This document shows, piece by piece, positions 13,588 through 24,821 of a stretch of DNA of 64,000 nucleotides; position 1 is the stretch's first letter, and every line of letters begins with the position of its first letter. Below the pieces are notes generated by a model. The model had not been told where the DNA came from, made no database searches, and saw nothing but the letters and a program-made list of their open reading frames with translations. The position numbers and the translations under genes were made by a program. The DNA is from Streptomyces asiaticus (GTDB lineage Bacteria > Actinomycetota > Actinomycetes > Streptomycetales > Streptomycetaceae). The DNA lies in the NCBI RefSeq assembly GCF_018138715.1, contig NZ_JAGSHX010000006.1:4402001-4466000 (forward strand), given 5' to 3'.

Positions 13588-16179
13588 TCAATCGCCGGAG
13601 GGGCTGAAGACCTTCCGCGGATACCGTCCCCGCAGCGTTCCCCACACCGGTGGCAGTGAGCCCGCCGCCGCCGTGGTCACCACCACCGTGACGATCGCCG
13701 CGGCCTGGAGCGGCGGCAGGTACGGCAGTGTGCCCGCCGTGGCCACGCTGAAGGCCAGGAGTGGTACGGACGCCACGGCCGCGCCCACCACCAGGCCGGT
13801 CACCACCGTGGCCGCCGCCTCCAGCCGTAGCATGCGGCGCAGTTGGCGGCGGCCCGCGCCCGCGAGCCGGAGCAGGCGCAGTTCGGGGCGGCGTCCGGTG
13901 GCGATGAGGGCGAGGGTGCTCAGGACGGCGATCACCGTGAAGGCCCCGATCGCCGCGACCACCGCCACCGACACCACCCCGGCCAGCGCCTCGCCCGCCG
14001 CCTCGCCCCTTACGGGCACCGGGTCCCGCTCCACCCGGGCCCCGGGAACCGCCCGCGCCAGGGCCTTCGTGAGCGCCTTACGGTCGGCATCGGGCGCGGC
14101 CGCGACCAGGATCCGACCCGCGCCGGGCAGCGATGTGTGGCGCAGCAGCTCATCGCGGGCGAGGAGGAAGTCCCCGAGCGCGATGGAGCGTTCGTACGTC
14201 GCCACGACCCGCAGCCGCGCCTCCTGGCCGTCACCGAACCGCAGGGTCACCGTGGAGCCGGGCCGGGCGCCGAGGGAGTCCGCGCGGTCGGCGCCGATGG
14301 CGACCGTGCCGGGGCGCAACCGGGCGAGGTCCCCGTTCCGGACGCCCGGGTCGAGGGTGCGCGTCAGCCGTTCCGGGGTGACGCCGAAGACGGGCAGCCG
14401 CTCGAGTTCCGGCGAGCCGAGCTCGCTGCGCGCCAGCAGCACCGTGCCGGGGACGACCTCCGTCGCCGCCCGCACCCCGGGGAGCTCGCGGATCCGCTCC
14501 ACCGCACCGGCCGTAAGGCCGCCGTCCGCGCGCACCGCCATGTCGGCGCGCAGCATCCGGTGGGCCTGGGCGTCCGCCGCGTGGGTCATCGTCGCGCCGC
14601 CGGAGAGCTGGACCCCGGCGAACGCGGTGACCAGCACGACCGGGGTGATCGCCGCGCCCAGCCGGTGGGCGGACGCGGCGCAGTTGGCGGCGGCGAGGCG
14701 GCCGCCGGGGCCGAACAGCCGCAGCGGGGCGCCGAGCAGCCGCATCGCCCCCTCGGCGATCCACGGCCCGAGCACCGCGCAGGCGATCACCATCGTCACC
14801 GCCGCCGCACCGGCCGCGGCCGCCGCGGTCGCGCCCTGCTGGAGGGCGGCCGTTCCGGCCGAACTCGCGCCCACGCCCAGCAGCACAAGACCGGTGATGC
14901 CCCGGGCCCTGCCGGGTGCCCGTTCGCGCAGCGCCTCCGCCGGGCGCGCCGTGGCGGTCCTGGAGCAGCCGATGAGCGCCGCGATCCGGGCCACCAGGAC
15001 GGTGACGGCGGCGGTGACCAGGGGCGCGGGCCACAGCAGCGGGGACAGCGTCAGCTCGAGCCCGGTGGGCAGCGCGCCCCGCGCGTCCAGCAGCGCGCGC
15101 AGCCCCAGGTACGCGGGGACCGCCCCGGCCGCGCCCACCAGCGCCGCCCAGGCCGCGACCCGCCCGACCTCCCGGCCCACCGCGCCGCGCAGCTGCCCGG
15201 GTGTGGCGCCGACCGCCCGCAACAGGCCCAGTTCATGGGAGCGTTGACGCAGCGCCTGGACGATGGTCGAGGACACGACGAGCAACGCCACGAGGACGAC
15301 GGCTCCGGCCACGGAGCCGAGCGCCGCCAGCAGCTCGCCACGGGCGGGCCCGGCCGCCAGGAACTCGGCCTCGCCACGCTCGCCTCCGGCCAGGACGCGC
15401 ACGGCGGCCGGGTCGCCGTCCGCACGGTGCCCGATGCCGGTGACACCGGCCGTGTCCAGGGCCTTCCCCACCCGTCCGGCCAGCTCCGCCTGGTCCGTGC
15501 CGGGTTCGGCGACGACCCCGATGGCGTCCAGGGCTTCCGGGTGGCCGGACAGGCGCCGGGCCTCGGCGCCGGTGAACCACACGACCGTACGGGGGCCGTC
15601 GGCGACGCCCACGACGGTGTACGCCGCGTCCCGGCCGCCCACGCGCAGCGTCAGCCGCGCGCCGATGTGGCCCACGCCGCCACGGTCCGCCTCGGCACTG
15701 TCCGCGCCGCCGCGGCCCGCTCCACCGCCCACCACCACCTCGTCCGCCCGCTCCGGGGCGCGGCCCGTCCGTAGTGCGTAGGGCGCCAGGCGGGCGGTCT
15801 CCCAGGGGTGGCCGGTGGCGGCCCGGCCCGCGAGGCCCACCCGGAATTCCGTGTCGGCGACGGCCGTCCGCACCCCGGGCACCCCTCGCACCGCGCTCAG
15901 CGCCGTCCGGGGGATACGGACCCGCTCGGTGAGCCCGGCGCTCGCGGTCTCGCGCTCGCCCAGGGACGTCGCGCTGAAGCGGGTGGTCTGGTCGCCGGCC
16001 ACCACGAGATCGGCCCCGGCGTACCGCTCCACCCGTGGCTGCGCGCTCCAGGCCGAGACGAGGGTCAGCCCGAAGGCGCCGAGCAGCAGGGAGGTGAGGG
16101 CGAGCGCGGCGAAGACCGCGGTCCACGCCTTACGGTGGGCACGAGTGGCGCGCGCGGCCAGGAGGGCGGACACCTTCAT
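13588..16179 (-). CDS. FtsX-like ABC transporter permease
   Basis: 863 residues. One transmembrane helix near 24-45 is followed by a large extracellular domain. Two FtsX modules, each with three to four helices, are found near 270-400 and 770-855 with further helices around 410-500, the ten-helix layout of MacB/BceB-like permeases. The stop of the ATPase gene overlaps this ATG by 4 bp. With the ATPase it would form an exporter or mechanotransmission complex for envelope-active compounds or lipoproteins. The substrate is not readable from sequence. Its 3' end contains one copy of the CTCAATCGCCGGAGGGGCT repeat. Confidence 0.9.
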   Translation of the reverse strand: MKVSALLAARATRAHRKAWTAVFAALALTSLLLGAFGLTLVSAWSAQPRVERYAGADLVVAGDQTTRFSATSLGERETASAGLTERVRIPRTALSAVRGVPGVRTAVADTEFRVGLAGRAATGHPWETARLAPYALRTGRAPERADEVVVGGGAGRGGADSAEADRGGVGHIGARLTLRVGGRDAAYTVVGVADGPRTVVWFTGAEARRLSGHPEALDAIGVVAEPGTDQAELAGRVGKALDTAGVTGIGHRADGDPAAVRVLAGGERGEAEFLAAGPARGELLAALGSVAGAVVLVALLVVSSTIVQALRQRSHELGLLRAVGATPGQLRGAVGREVGRVAAWAALVGAAGAVPAYLGLRALLDARGALPTGLELTLSPLLWPAPLVTAAVTVLVARIAALIGCSRTATARPAEALRERAPGRARGITGLVLLGVGASSAGTAALQQGATAAAAAGAAAVTMVIACAVLGPWIAEGAMRLLGAPLRLFGPGGRLAAANCAASAHRLGAAITPVVLVTAFAGVQLSGGATMTHAADAQAHRMLRADMAVRADGGLTAGAVERIRELPGVRAATEVVPGTVLLARSELGSPELERLPVFGVTPERLTRTLDPGVRNGDLARLRPGTVAIGADRADSLGARPGSTVTLRFGDGQEARLRVVATYERSIALGDFLLARDELLRHTSLPGAGRILVAAAPDADRKALTKALARAVPGARVERDPVPVRGEAAGEALAGVVSVAVVAAIGAFTVIAVLSTLALIATGRRPELRLLRLAGAGRRQLRRMLRLEAAATVVTGLVVGAAVASVPLLAFSVATAGTLPYLPPLQAAAIVTVVVTTAAAGSLPPVWGTLRGRYPRKVFSPSGD

Positions 16180-16952
16180 GCGGTCCGCCCTCCCAGGTCC
16201 TTGAGGACGCGGCGGATGTCGGCCGCTTCCGGCCGCTCCTGCCGCCAGACCAGCTTCCCCCGCATCAGGAACAGCGCCTCGTCGGCCCAGGCGGCGGCGA
16301 ACGGGTCGTGGGTGACCATGACGACCGTATGGCCGTCACGGTCGACGGCCTGCCGCAGCAGCGTCAGCACCTCCTCCGCGGCGGCGGGGTCGAGCGCCCC
16401 GGTCGGCTCGTCGGCGAAGACGATGTCGGGCGAGGTCACCAGCGCGCGGGCGATGGCCACCCGCTGGCTCTGCCCACCGGACAGTTCGTACGGCATGGCA
16501 CCGCCCCGGTCCCCCAGCCCGACCGCCGCGAGGGCCCGCAGATCCCGGCCGTCGACGCTGTGGCCGCCGAGCATCAGCGGCAGGGAGACGTTCTCCGCGA
16601 CGCTCAGCGACGGCACCAGGTGGTGCGCCTGGAAGACGAAGCCGATCCGCTCCCGCCGCAGCCGGGTCAGCGCCGCCTCGTTCAGCGAGGACAGCTCCGT
16701 GCCGCCGATGCGCACCGTGCCCGCCGTCGGCCGGTCCAGCCCGGCGGCGCACTGGAGCAAGGTCGACTTCCCGCATCCCGAGGGACCCATCACGGCGAGG
16801 AACCGTCCGCGCGGCACCGTCAGATGGATGGGGTGCAGCGCCACGGCCCCCGGCTGGTACTCCCGGGTGACCCCGTCCAGGGTCAGCGCATGGTGCCAGG
16901 TCCCCGTCCGCTCCGCGGTGGCCGTCGTACGGCCGCGCCACTGCCGGTTCAT
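16176..16952 (-). CDS. ABC transporter ATP-binding protein, MacB/LolD type
   Basis: 258 residues. Walker A GPSGCGKS at 56-63, Q-loop FVFQAHH at about 106-112, signature LSGGQSQRVAIARAL at 157-171, Walker B IVFADEP at 177-183 and H-loop MVTHDP near 213. The first ~20 residues are an unstructured extension. It energises the FtsX-like permease encoded immediately downstream (4-bp overlap). No obvious operator is seen upstream. Confidence 0.93.
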   Translation of the reverse strand: MNRQWRGRTTATAERTGTWHHALTLDGVTREYQPGAVALHPIHLTVPRGRFLAVMGPSGCGKSTLLQCAAGLDRPTAGTVRIGGTELSSLNEAALTRLRRERIGFVFQAHHLVPSLSVAENVSLPLMLGGHSVDGRDLRALAAVGLGDRGGAMPYELSGGQSQRVAIARALVTSPDIVFADEPTGALDPAAAEEVLTLLRQAVDRDGHTVVMVTHDPFAAAWADEALFLMRGKLVWRQERPEAADIRRVLKDLGGRTA

Positions 16953-18677
<1,725 letters not shown>

Positions 18678-18774
18678 GCCGATCCGTCCAAGATCCGTCT
18701 GAACCGATCCGTCGGAGGCGCTGAGCGGGCCATACGGGTCGCGGGGGCACGGGCCACGCCGACCGCGCATCCGC

Positions 18775-19890
18775 TCACGCCGACGGCACATCCGCCACCC
18801 CGCGCACCGCGCCCAGCACCGGCTTGCGGAGCAGCAGCAGCGCCGCGTCGTCGTGCAACCGGCCGCCCACATGGGACAGCAGTTCGTCGTGGAGCGCGGC
18901 GAGGGTGCGGGACGGCTCGTCGCAGAGGTGCCGCGGCACCCGTTCCAGCAGCGGGAAGTACTCCCGGCCGCGGTCCCGCGCCTCGATGACCCCGTCGGTG
19001 TAGAGCAGCAGCTGGTCGCCCTCGGCGAACGGCACCACCTGGAGGCTGGGCAGTTCACCGCCCAGGGAGGCCAGACCGAGCGGCGGGGCCGGGCGGGTGG
19101 GCTCGACGGCGACGATGCCGGTCTCGCCGACCAGCAGCGGCGGGGCATGTCCGCAGTTGACGAGCTCCATACGGCCCTCGCTGGCGTATCCCGCGACCAC
19201 GGCGGTGACGAAGTCGTCGGGCGCCAGGTTGCGGGACAGGCTGCGCTCGATCCTGGCGACGACGTCGAGCAGGTTCGGCTCGTCGTAGGCGGCCTCGCGG
19301 AAGACGCCGAGCACCAGGGCGGCGGTGCTCACCGCGGGCAGCCCCTTGCCGCGTACGTCGCCGACGATCAGCCGCACCCCGTGCGGGGTCGGCAGCAGGG
19401 CATAGAGATCGCCCCCCACCCGTGCCTCCGCGGCGGCGGCGCTGTAGCGGACCGCCACCTGGAACTGGCCGACCCGGGCGGGCACCGGTGTGAGCAGGGC
19501 GTTCTGGGCGGCCTCGGCGACCGAGCGGACGGCGGCGAGTACCCGCTCACGGCGTCTGCGCAGGGCGCTTGCCCCGCAGCTCGCCAGGGCCACGGCGGCG
19601 GGCGTGGCCAGGATGATCGCCTGGGTGCGCATCGATTCATCGCCCTGGGTGCCCAGCAGCGCGCCCACCACCACGGCGAGCAGGCCGATCCGCATCACCC
19701 CGTACGGTCCGGAGTGGGCAGCGGCGAGCGCCGGGCCGACGGCGAGCAGTGGCAGCCAGGCCAGCCCCTCCGAGGTGACGAGGGCGAGCAGAGCCACGCC
19801 AATGATGATGATGACGGGGACCGCGGGGGCTATGCGCCCAGCGCCGTCCGGCTGGTCCGGGTCGTACGGGCGGAGTCGGGCCGGGAACAT
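18775..19890 (-). CDS. Membrane-anchored PP2C (SpoIIE/RsbU) phosphatase
   Basis: 371 residues. Three to four hydrophobic helices in the first ~105 residues are followed by a cytoplasmic PP2C/SpoIIE domain. Metal-binding aspartates are in ARVGGDLYALL (D161) and LIVGDVRGKG (D178), with LYTDGVIEARD and HDDAALLLL at the end. Such phosphatases dephosphorylate anti-anti-sigma factors in partner-switching systems that release SigB/SigF-type sigma factors. SigF- and SigN-like genes lie about 28 kb away, but no direct link is shown. ATG start at 19890. Confidence 0.9.
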   Translation of the reverse strand: MFPARLRPYDPDQPDGAGRIAPAVPVIIIIGVALLALVTSEGLAWLPLLAVGPALAAAHSGPYGVMRIGLLAVVVGALLGTQGDESMRTQAIILATPAAVALASCGASALRRRRERVLAAVRSVAEAAQNALLTPVPARVGQFQVAVRYSAAAAEARVGGDLYALLPTPHGVRLIVGDVRGKGLPAVSTAALVLGVFREAAYDEPNLLDVVARIERSLSRNLAPDDFVTAVVAGYASEGRMELVNCGHAPPLLVGETGIVAVEPTRPAPPLGLASLGGELPSLQVVPFAEGDQLLLYTDGVIEARDRGREYFPLLERVPRHLCDEPSRTLAALHDELLSHVGGRLHDDAALLLLRKPVLGAVRGVADVPSA

Positions 19891-19992
19891 GACCTGCTTC
19901 GCTGCTCTCTCTCCACGGGGGCAAGTGATACCGAGTTTGTCCGTTTCATCCAGAGAAACAGCGATTCGATAGGTTCGGCAAGACCCGCGTTT

Positions 19993-20772
19993 TCAGATAG
20001 TGAGCGAGAGGTTCCTGCTCACCCGGCTCGCCGTCGGCACCAGGCGGGTCCGGAACAGCTCACGGTGCGGATCCATCTCCGCCAGCCGGGCCAGCCGGTC
20101 CGCCCGCAGCGAGATCCCGAGCGAGCCGAGCCGATCCCCGTAGTAAATCGGCACCGCGAAGCAGACCGTGCCCAGGGCGTACTCCTCCAAGTCCGCGACC
20201 AGGGGACTTCCGGTCGGGGAGTCGAGGCGGCGGAGCAGATCGTCGGAGCGGGTGACGGTGCGCGGGGTGAGATCGACGAGCGGATGGCGGGAGAGATAGT
20301 CGTGGCGGGCCTCGTCGTTCAGCTCGCGCAGTACGCATTTGCCCAGCGCGGTGGCGTGCCCGGCGTCCTCGCACCCCACCCACAGATCGACCCGGGGCGC
20401 CTGTGGGCCATCGACGATCTCCGCGACCCGGATCTCGCCCTCGTTGTAGAAGGTGAGATACGCGGCGGCCGAGAGCTCGTCGCGCAGCGCGGCCAGCGTG
20501 GGCCGGACCCGGGCGAGCATCGCCTGCTCACGGCTGCCGGACTCGAGGGCGCGCAGCTTGTCGCCGATCACGAAGCCGCCGTCGTCCAGCCGGGACACAT
20601 AGCCCTCATGGGTCATCGTCCGCAGCAGGTGGTACGTGGTCGCGAGCGGCAGCCCGGTCTCCCGGGCGAGACGCTTGGCCGGCGCACCGCCCTCGTGCGC
20701 GCCCACTGCCTCCATCAACCGGAAAGCCCGCTGAACGGATGAGATCAGCGTAGGCGCCGTTTGAGCACCCAT
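19993..20772 (-). CDS. IclR-family transcriptional regulator
   Basis: 259 residues. The N-terminal winged HTH at about 8-70 reads SSVQRAFRLMEAVG, then PAKRLARETGLPLATTYHLLRTM. The C-terminal IclR effector domain contains GHATALGKCVL and a cofactor-pocket region ending CFAVPIYYGDRLGSLGISL. ATG 20772 is chosen by family fit; the open frame runs further upstream without similarity. AGGAG about 11 bp upstream could serve as the ribosome binding site. Targets are unknown; catabolic genes are typical. Confidence 0.9.
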   Translation of the reverse strand: MGAQTAPTLISSVQRAFRLMEAVGAHEGGAPAKRLARETGLPLATTYHLLRTMTHEGYVSRLDDGGFVIGDKLRALESGSREQAMLARVRPTLAALRDELSAAAYLTFYNEGEIRVAEIVDGPQAPRVDLWVGCEDAGHATALGKCVLRELNDEARHDYLSRHPLVDLTPRTVTRSDDLLRRLDSPTGSPLVADLEEYALGTVCFAVPIYYGDRLGSLGISLRADRLARLAEMDPHRELFRTRLVPTASRVSRNLSLTI

Positions 20773-20849
20773 ATATTCAGCTTGCTCCTGATGTGACCGG
20801 ATGAGCAAGAGTGTGATCTCGCTGGATCCGATCTCCACCGGAGACGCGC

Positions 20850-20884
20850 GCGAGGGCGCCGACCGCTGCGGTCGGCGCCCTCGC
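20850..20884. terminator. 16-bp perfect hairpin terminator
   Basis: GCGAGGGCGCCGACCG pairs perfectly with its complement across a 3-base loop. It lies downstream of the SRPBCC gene (minus strand) and upstream of the IclR gene, so it insulates the two. Confidence 0.75.
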
Positions 20885-20959
20885 GGGCTTGCGGACTCAT
20901 CCTCGCGGACGTGCCCTTGCGGGTTATGGATCGGTTCGGTCCGGTGCGGTGCGCCGCGC

Positions 20960-21418
20960 TCAGCCGGGGGAGATCCGGCCGCGCCAGGCGCCTTCCGCCT
21001 CACCGCGGTGCTCGATGAAGTCCTTGAACCTCCGCAGGTCCCCCTTCACCCGCCGGTCGAGCGTCCCGGTCATGTCCGCGGCCTTCTCCGCCATTCCGCT
21101 CGGCTCGAAGACCAGGGCCAGATTGACCCGGGTGTGGCGCTCGTCCAGGGACTCGAAGGTGACCAGGCCCTGCTGCTGGACGTCACCGGAGGTGGTGCGC
21201 CAGGCGATGCGCTCGTCGGGCAGCTGATCCACGATCTCGGTGTCGAACTCCCGGTGCACACCGGCAATGGAGGTCGCCCAGTGGTTATGGCGATCGTCCA
21301 CCTGGGTGACCTGGTCCACACCTTCCATGAACCTCGGGAACTCGGTGAACTGGGTCCACTGGTTGTACGCGGTGTGGAGCGGAACCCCAACCTCGACGGA
21401 CTCCCGCACGGTGCTCAT
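20960..21418 (-). CDS. SRPBCC (START-like) family protein
   Basis: 152 residues. It begins MSTVRESVEVGVPLHTAYNQWTQFTEFPRFMEGV, the typical opening of the polyketide-cyclase/dehydrase-like SRPBCC family in actinomycetes. Later parts read DERIAWRTTSGDVQQQGLVTFE and end in a DLRRFKDFIE helix. These small stand-alone versions are common in Streptomyces and lack a known substrate; some are stress-induced. AAAGGAG 7 bp upstream of the ATG at 21418 fixes the start. Cytoplasmic. Confidence 0.88.
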   Translation of the reverse strand: MSTVRESVEVGVPLHTAYNQWTQFTEFPRFMEGVDQVTQVDDRHNHWATSIAGVHREFDTEIVDQLPDERIAWRTTSGDVQQQGLVTFESLDERHTRVNLALVFEPSGMAEKAADMTGTLDRRVKGDLRRFKDFIEHRGEAEGAWRGRISPG

Positions 21419-21512
21419 CGGTGACTCCTTTCGACGTTGTCGCGTCGCGCACCACGGCGGGTTTCCGGGACCGCCGAGCCGAAACATGAACGGTCGGGGA
21501 GAGCGGTTCCGC

Positions 21513-22781
21513 TCAGCGCAGGGGGTGCAGCGGGGCCAGTTCGGCCGGGGAGGCGCCGGTCGCGATGGCGTCCGCCAACAGCCGTCCGCTGAGCGGGCCG
21601 AGGGCCACGCCCCACATGCCGTGCCCGCCGTTGACGTAGACGCGCGGCGAACCGGTCGGGCCGATCAGCGGCAGTCCGTCCGGGGTGCAGGGGCGGGCGC
21701 CGACCCAGGTGTCCGTACGGGCCTCCCAGTCGATACCCCGCAGCAGCGGACGGGCCGCCGCGATGATCGCCTGTATGCGGCGCGGGTCCACCGGCCGGTC
21801 CGCGGGGGCCAGCTCCATCATTCCGGCGACCCGCACCCGGCCCTCGCCCAGCGGGGTGCAGACGACCTTCTGGGCGGCCAGATACGTGGGGCGGGTGGGG
21901 GCGCCCTCGGCCGGGACGCTGAAGCTGTAGCCGCGTCCGGCCTGGACCGGCACCCGGACCCCGAACGGGCGGACCAGCGGGCCCAGCCAGGCGCCGGTGG
22001 CCACGACGGCGACGTCCGCGCGGAGTTGGCCCCCGGGGGTGGCGACGGCCACGCCCGCCCGCCCCAAGTCCCGGATACCGGACACCTCCGTCCGCTCCAG
22101 GATCTCGCCGCCGCGCTTGCGCACCGCGTCGGCGAGGGCGCGGACGAAGTTCCCGGGGTTGAGATAGCGCTGGCCGTGGAGTTCCACGGCCGCGCCGATG
22201 CCGTCGCCCAGCGCGGGCTCCAGCGCCCGGGCGCGATCCCCGTCGATCCGCTCGTACGCGATTCGGAAACCGGCCGCGCGAGCGTGCTCCAGCTCCTCGA
22301 CCATCGCGGCGCGCTCGGCCGCGGTGCGGAACGCGATCAGACAGGGTTCGGCGGGCCGGGTCGGCTCGGCGACGCCGTCCGCGGCGAGCGCGTCGTACGC
22401 GTCCAGCGCATGGCGGTTCAGCGTGGCGAACGTGGCGGCCAGGACCCGCCAGCGGCGCGGGGTGCAGTTCCGGGTGAAGGTGAGCAGGAAACGGGCGAGC
22501 CGGGGGTCGGGCCGGGGCGGGATGTAGACGGGCGACTCGGGGGAGACCAGGCCGCGCAGCCCATAGCGGAGCGCCGCCGGTTCGGGCAGCGGCAGCGTCA
22601 GGGCCGGGGACAGCCAGCCGGCGTTCCCCCAGGACGCCCCGGCCGCGGGGTGGCGCCGTTCCACGACGGTGACCTCGACGCCGTGGTTCCGCAGCGACCA
22701 GGCGGTGGCGAGACCGACCATGCCCGCACCGATGACGACGGCGCTGCGCGGTGGGCGGGACGGACCGATGGCAGTGGGCAC
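21513..22781 (-). CDS. FAD-dependent oxidoreductase, D-amino-acid dehydrogenase-like
   Basis: 422 residues. The dinucleotide-binding motif VVIGAGMVGLATAW is at about 15-28, and a DAO/DadA fold follows with ASWGNAGWLSP, LNPGNFVRALADAV and the C-terminal VYVNGGHGMWGVALGP FAD-contact segment. DadA enzymes oxidise D-amino acids to 2-oxo acids; glycine- and sarcosine-oxidase-like activities are possible alternatives. I place the start at GTG 22781 because AAGGAG lies 7 bp upstream. The ATG at 22799 sits before that ribosome binding site. Confidence 0.88.
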   Translation of the reverse strand: MPTAIGPSRPPRSAVVIGAGMVGLATAWSLRNHGVEVTVVERRHPAAGASWGNAGWLSPALTLPLPEPAALRYGLRGLVSPESPVYIPPRPDPRLARFLLTFTRNCTPRRWRVLAATFATLNRHALDAYDALAADGVAEPTRPAEPCLIAFRTAAERAAMVEELEHARAAGFRIAYERIDGDRARALEPALGDGIGAAVELHGQRYLNPGNFVRALADAVRKRGGEILERTEVSGIRDLGRAGVAVATPGGQLRADVAVVATGAWLGPLVRPFGVRVPVQAGRGYSFSVPAEGAPTRPTYLAAQKVVCTPLGEGRVRVAGMMELAPADRPVDPRRIQAIIAAARPLLRGIDWEARTDTWVGARPCTPDGLPLIGPTGSPRVYVNGGHGMWGVALGPLSGRLLADAIATGASPAELAPLHPLR

Positions 22782-23390
22782 GGATGCGCTCCTTCCCATG
22801 GGTGAAACGCCATCATCGGGGGAGCGGGCCGGACACCGCACTGGCCCGGAGGCCGAGAGCGCACGGTCTGCCGGGCGCTGGGGGCTGACGGTACACCGGG
22901 ACTCCGGCAGCTGACAGTCTGCCGGGCTCCGGCAGCTGGTGGTCTGCCGCGGACCGGCGGCTCACGGTCTGCCGCGGACCGGCCGGGCCCGGCCGGTCAT
23001 GGCCTGGGCCCTGGCCGGTGGATCCTCGCGCGTGTGACACCAGCGGATGGCGCCGCGGGGCCCGTGATGTCTGGTGCGGGGGACATCTCCCTGTGGTAGC
23101 CGGGGCACCGTGTCAGTCGTCGCGGGCCCGCTACGGGGTATCCGGCGGACCACGCGGCGGAGCTTCACCCCGGGACCCCCGGGACCCCGGGGTCGGGGGC
23201 GGAGCCCCAGTTGTGGGAAGGGGCGGGGAGGGGAACAGCCCGCCGCAGGCGTCAAGATCCGCCCGAGGCGTCGTCCTACGGGGAGTCGTCGTACATGGCT
23301 CCTCCGCTCATCAGCGCCAGTGGTCGCCGGGGCACTACCCGGGCCCGTTCACTCTGATGCGCGGAGGCACGGATGATCCAGGGGCGTGCG
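22782..23390. other. Long intergenic region with GC-rich repeats
   Basis: 609 bp without a supported gene. It contains GGTCTGCCGCGGACCGG-type repeats (about 22940-22985) and a run of CCCGGGACCCC palindromes at about 23160-23205 ending in GGGGGCGGAGCCCC, probably a terminator for the amidase operon. Open frames here have no family-like composition. Confidence 0.5.
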
Positions 23391-24821
23391 CTACTCGATC
23401 CCCGCCGGGCGCCGCCGCCAGTGCCCGGTGGCCCGCTCGAAGGCGTGGCCGACCTGGAGGACCGCGAAGTCCGCCCGGTGCGGCCCGACGATCTGCACCC
23501 CGACGGGGAGCCCGCCGGGCGTGAACCCGGCCGGTACGGACAGCGCCGGACTGCCGGTCGAGCTGATCAGATACGCCGAGCGCATCCAGTCCAGATAGTC
23601 GTCCATGGCCACCCCGGCGACCTCGGTCGGGTATTCGATGCCGACGTCGAACGGCACCACCTGGCTCACCGGCAGCAGCAGCACGTCATAGTGGCCGAAG
23701 AACTCCCGGACGCGGTGGAAGAGCAGGGTGTGCAGCACCTCCGCGCGGCCGATGTCCGGCCCGGTGAGCTTGCGCCCCTCCTCGGCGTTCTCCCGGATCG
23801 CCCGCTTCAGCCCGTCCGGGTGGCGGTCCATGAGCGGGCCGAAGGTGACCTCGAAGACCGAGGCGCGCAGCGTGCGGAAGACCTCCTCGGCCTCGGTCAG
23901 GTCCGGGCAGGCCCGCTCCACGGCACAGCCGAGACCGGTGAAGACCTCCGCCGCCGACTCGACCACCGCGGCCACCTCGGGCTCGACCGGCACCAGCCCC
24001 CCGAGATCCGGGGACCAGGCCACCCTCAGCCCCGTCAGATCGCGGTCCAGGGGGCGGGCGAAGCGGGCGCCGGGCTCCTCCAGGGCGATCGGCGACCGCG
24101 CGTCGGGCCCGGCGATGGCGGACAGCAGCAGGGCGGTGTCGGCCACGGTACGGGCCATCGGCCCCTTGACGCCGAGGGTGCCCCAGGCGGTCAGGGAGGG
24201 CCAGTTGGGGACGCGCCCTGGCGATGGGCGCAGACCGACGACATTGCAGAACGAGGCCGGGTTGCGCAGCGAGCCGCCGGTGTCGCTGCCGTCCGCGATC
24301 GGGACCATGCCGGAGGCCAGCGCGGCCGCCGCGCCCCCGCTGCTGCCGCCCGCGCTGCGGCCCAGGTCGTGCGGGTTGTGGGTGGCGCCGAATATGGGGT
24401 TGAAGGTGTGCGAACCGGCCCCGAACTCGGGCACGTTGGTCTTGCCGAGGGTGATCGCCCCGGCGGCCCGTATCCGCTCGATCAGCAGATCGTCCTGGTC
24501 TGGCACGCCGTCGGCGAGCGGCGAGCCATGGCTGGTGCGGATGCCCGCGGTGTTGTGGAGGTCCTTGTGGGCGATGGGCAGCCCGTGCAGCGGCCCGAGC
24601 TCCTCCCCCGCCGCGATCCGCTCATCGGCCCGCCGCGCGGCCTCGCGGGCGCGGTCCGCGACGAGGGTGACGATCGCGTTGACGGCCGGGTTGACCCGTT
24701 CGATACGGGCCAGATGGGCCTCGAGCAGCTCGCGCGCGGACAGCTCGCGGGAGCGCAGCAGCGCGCTGAGGTCCAGTGCGGTCCTGAAGCAGAGATCGTC
24801 GTCCGTCGTCGTCACGGTCAC
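23391..24821 (-). CDS. Amidase, amidase-signature family
   Basis: 476 residues, a full-length amidase-signature enzyme hydrolysing amides to acid plus ammonia. The catalytic Ser-cisSer-Lys triad is visible: Lys86 in LPIAHKDL, cis-Ser160 in GRSAGGSSGGAAAAL and nucleophile Ser184 in GSDTGGSLRNPA. The substrate cannot be read. The GTG start overlaps the end of a decayed symporter frame by 4 bp (GTGA), so an uptake-plus-hydrolysis operon once existed here. The remaining copy of the amidase appears intact. Confidence 0.93.
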   Translation of the reverse strand: MTVTTTDDDLCFRTALDLSALLRSRELSARELLEAHLARIERVNPAVNAIVTLVADRAREAARRADERIAAGEELGPLHGLPIAHKDLHNTAGIRTSHGSPLADGVPDQDDLLIERIRAAGAITLGKTNVPEFGAGSHTFNPIFGATHNPHDLGRSAGGSSGGAAAALASGMVPIADGSDTGGSLRNPASFCNVVGLRPSPGRVPNWPSLTAWGTLGVKGPMARTVADTALLLSAIAGPDARSPIALEEPGARFARPLDRDLTGLRVAWSPDLGGLVPVEPEVAAVVESAAEVFTGLGCAVERACPDLTEAEEVFRTLRASVFEVTFGPLMDRHPDGLKRAIRENAEEGRKLTGPDIGRAEVLHTLLFHRVREFFGHYDVLLLPVSQVVPFDVGIEYPTEVAGVAMDDYLDWMRSAYLISSTGSPALSVPAGFTPGGLPVGVQIVGPHRADFAVLQVGHAFERATGHWRRRPAGIE

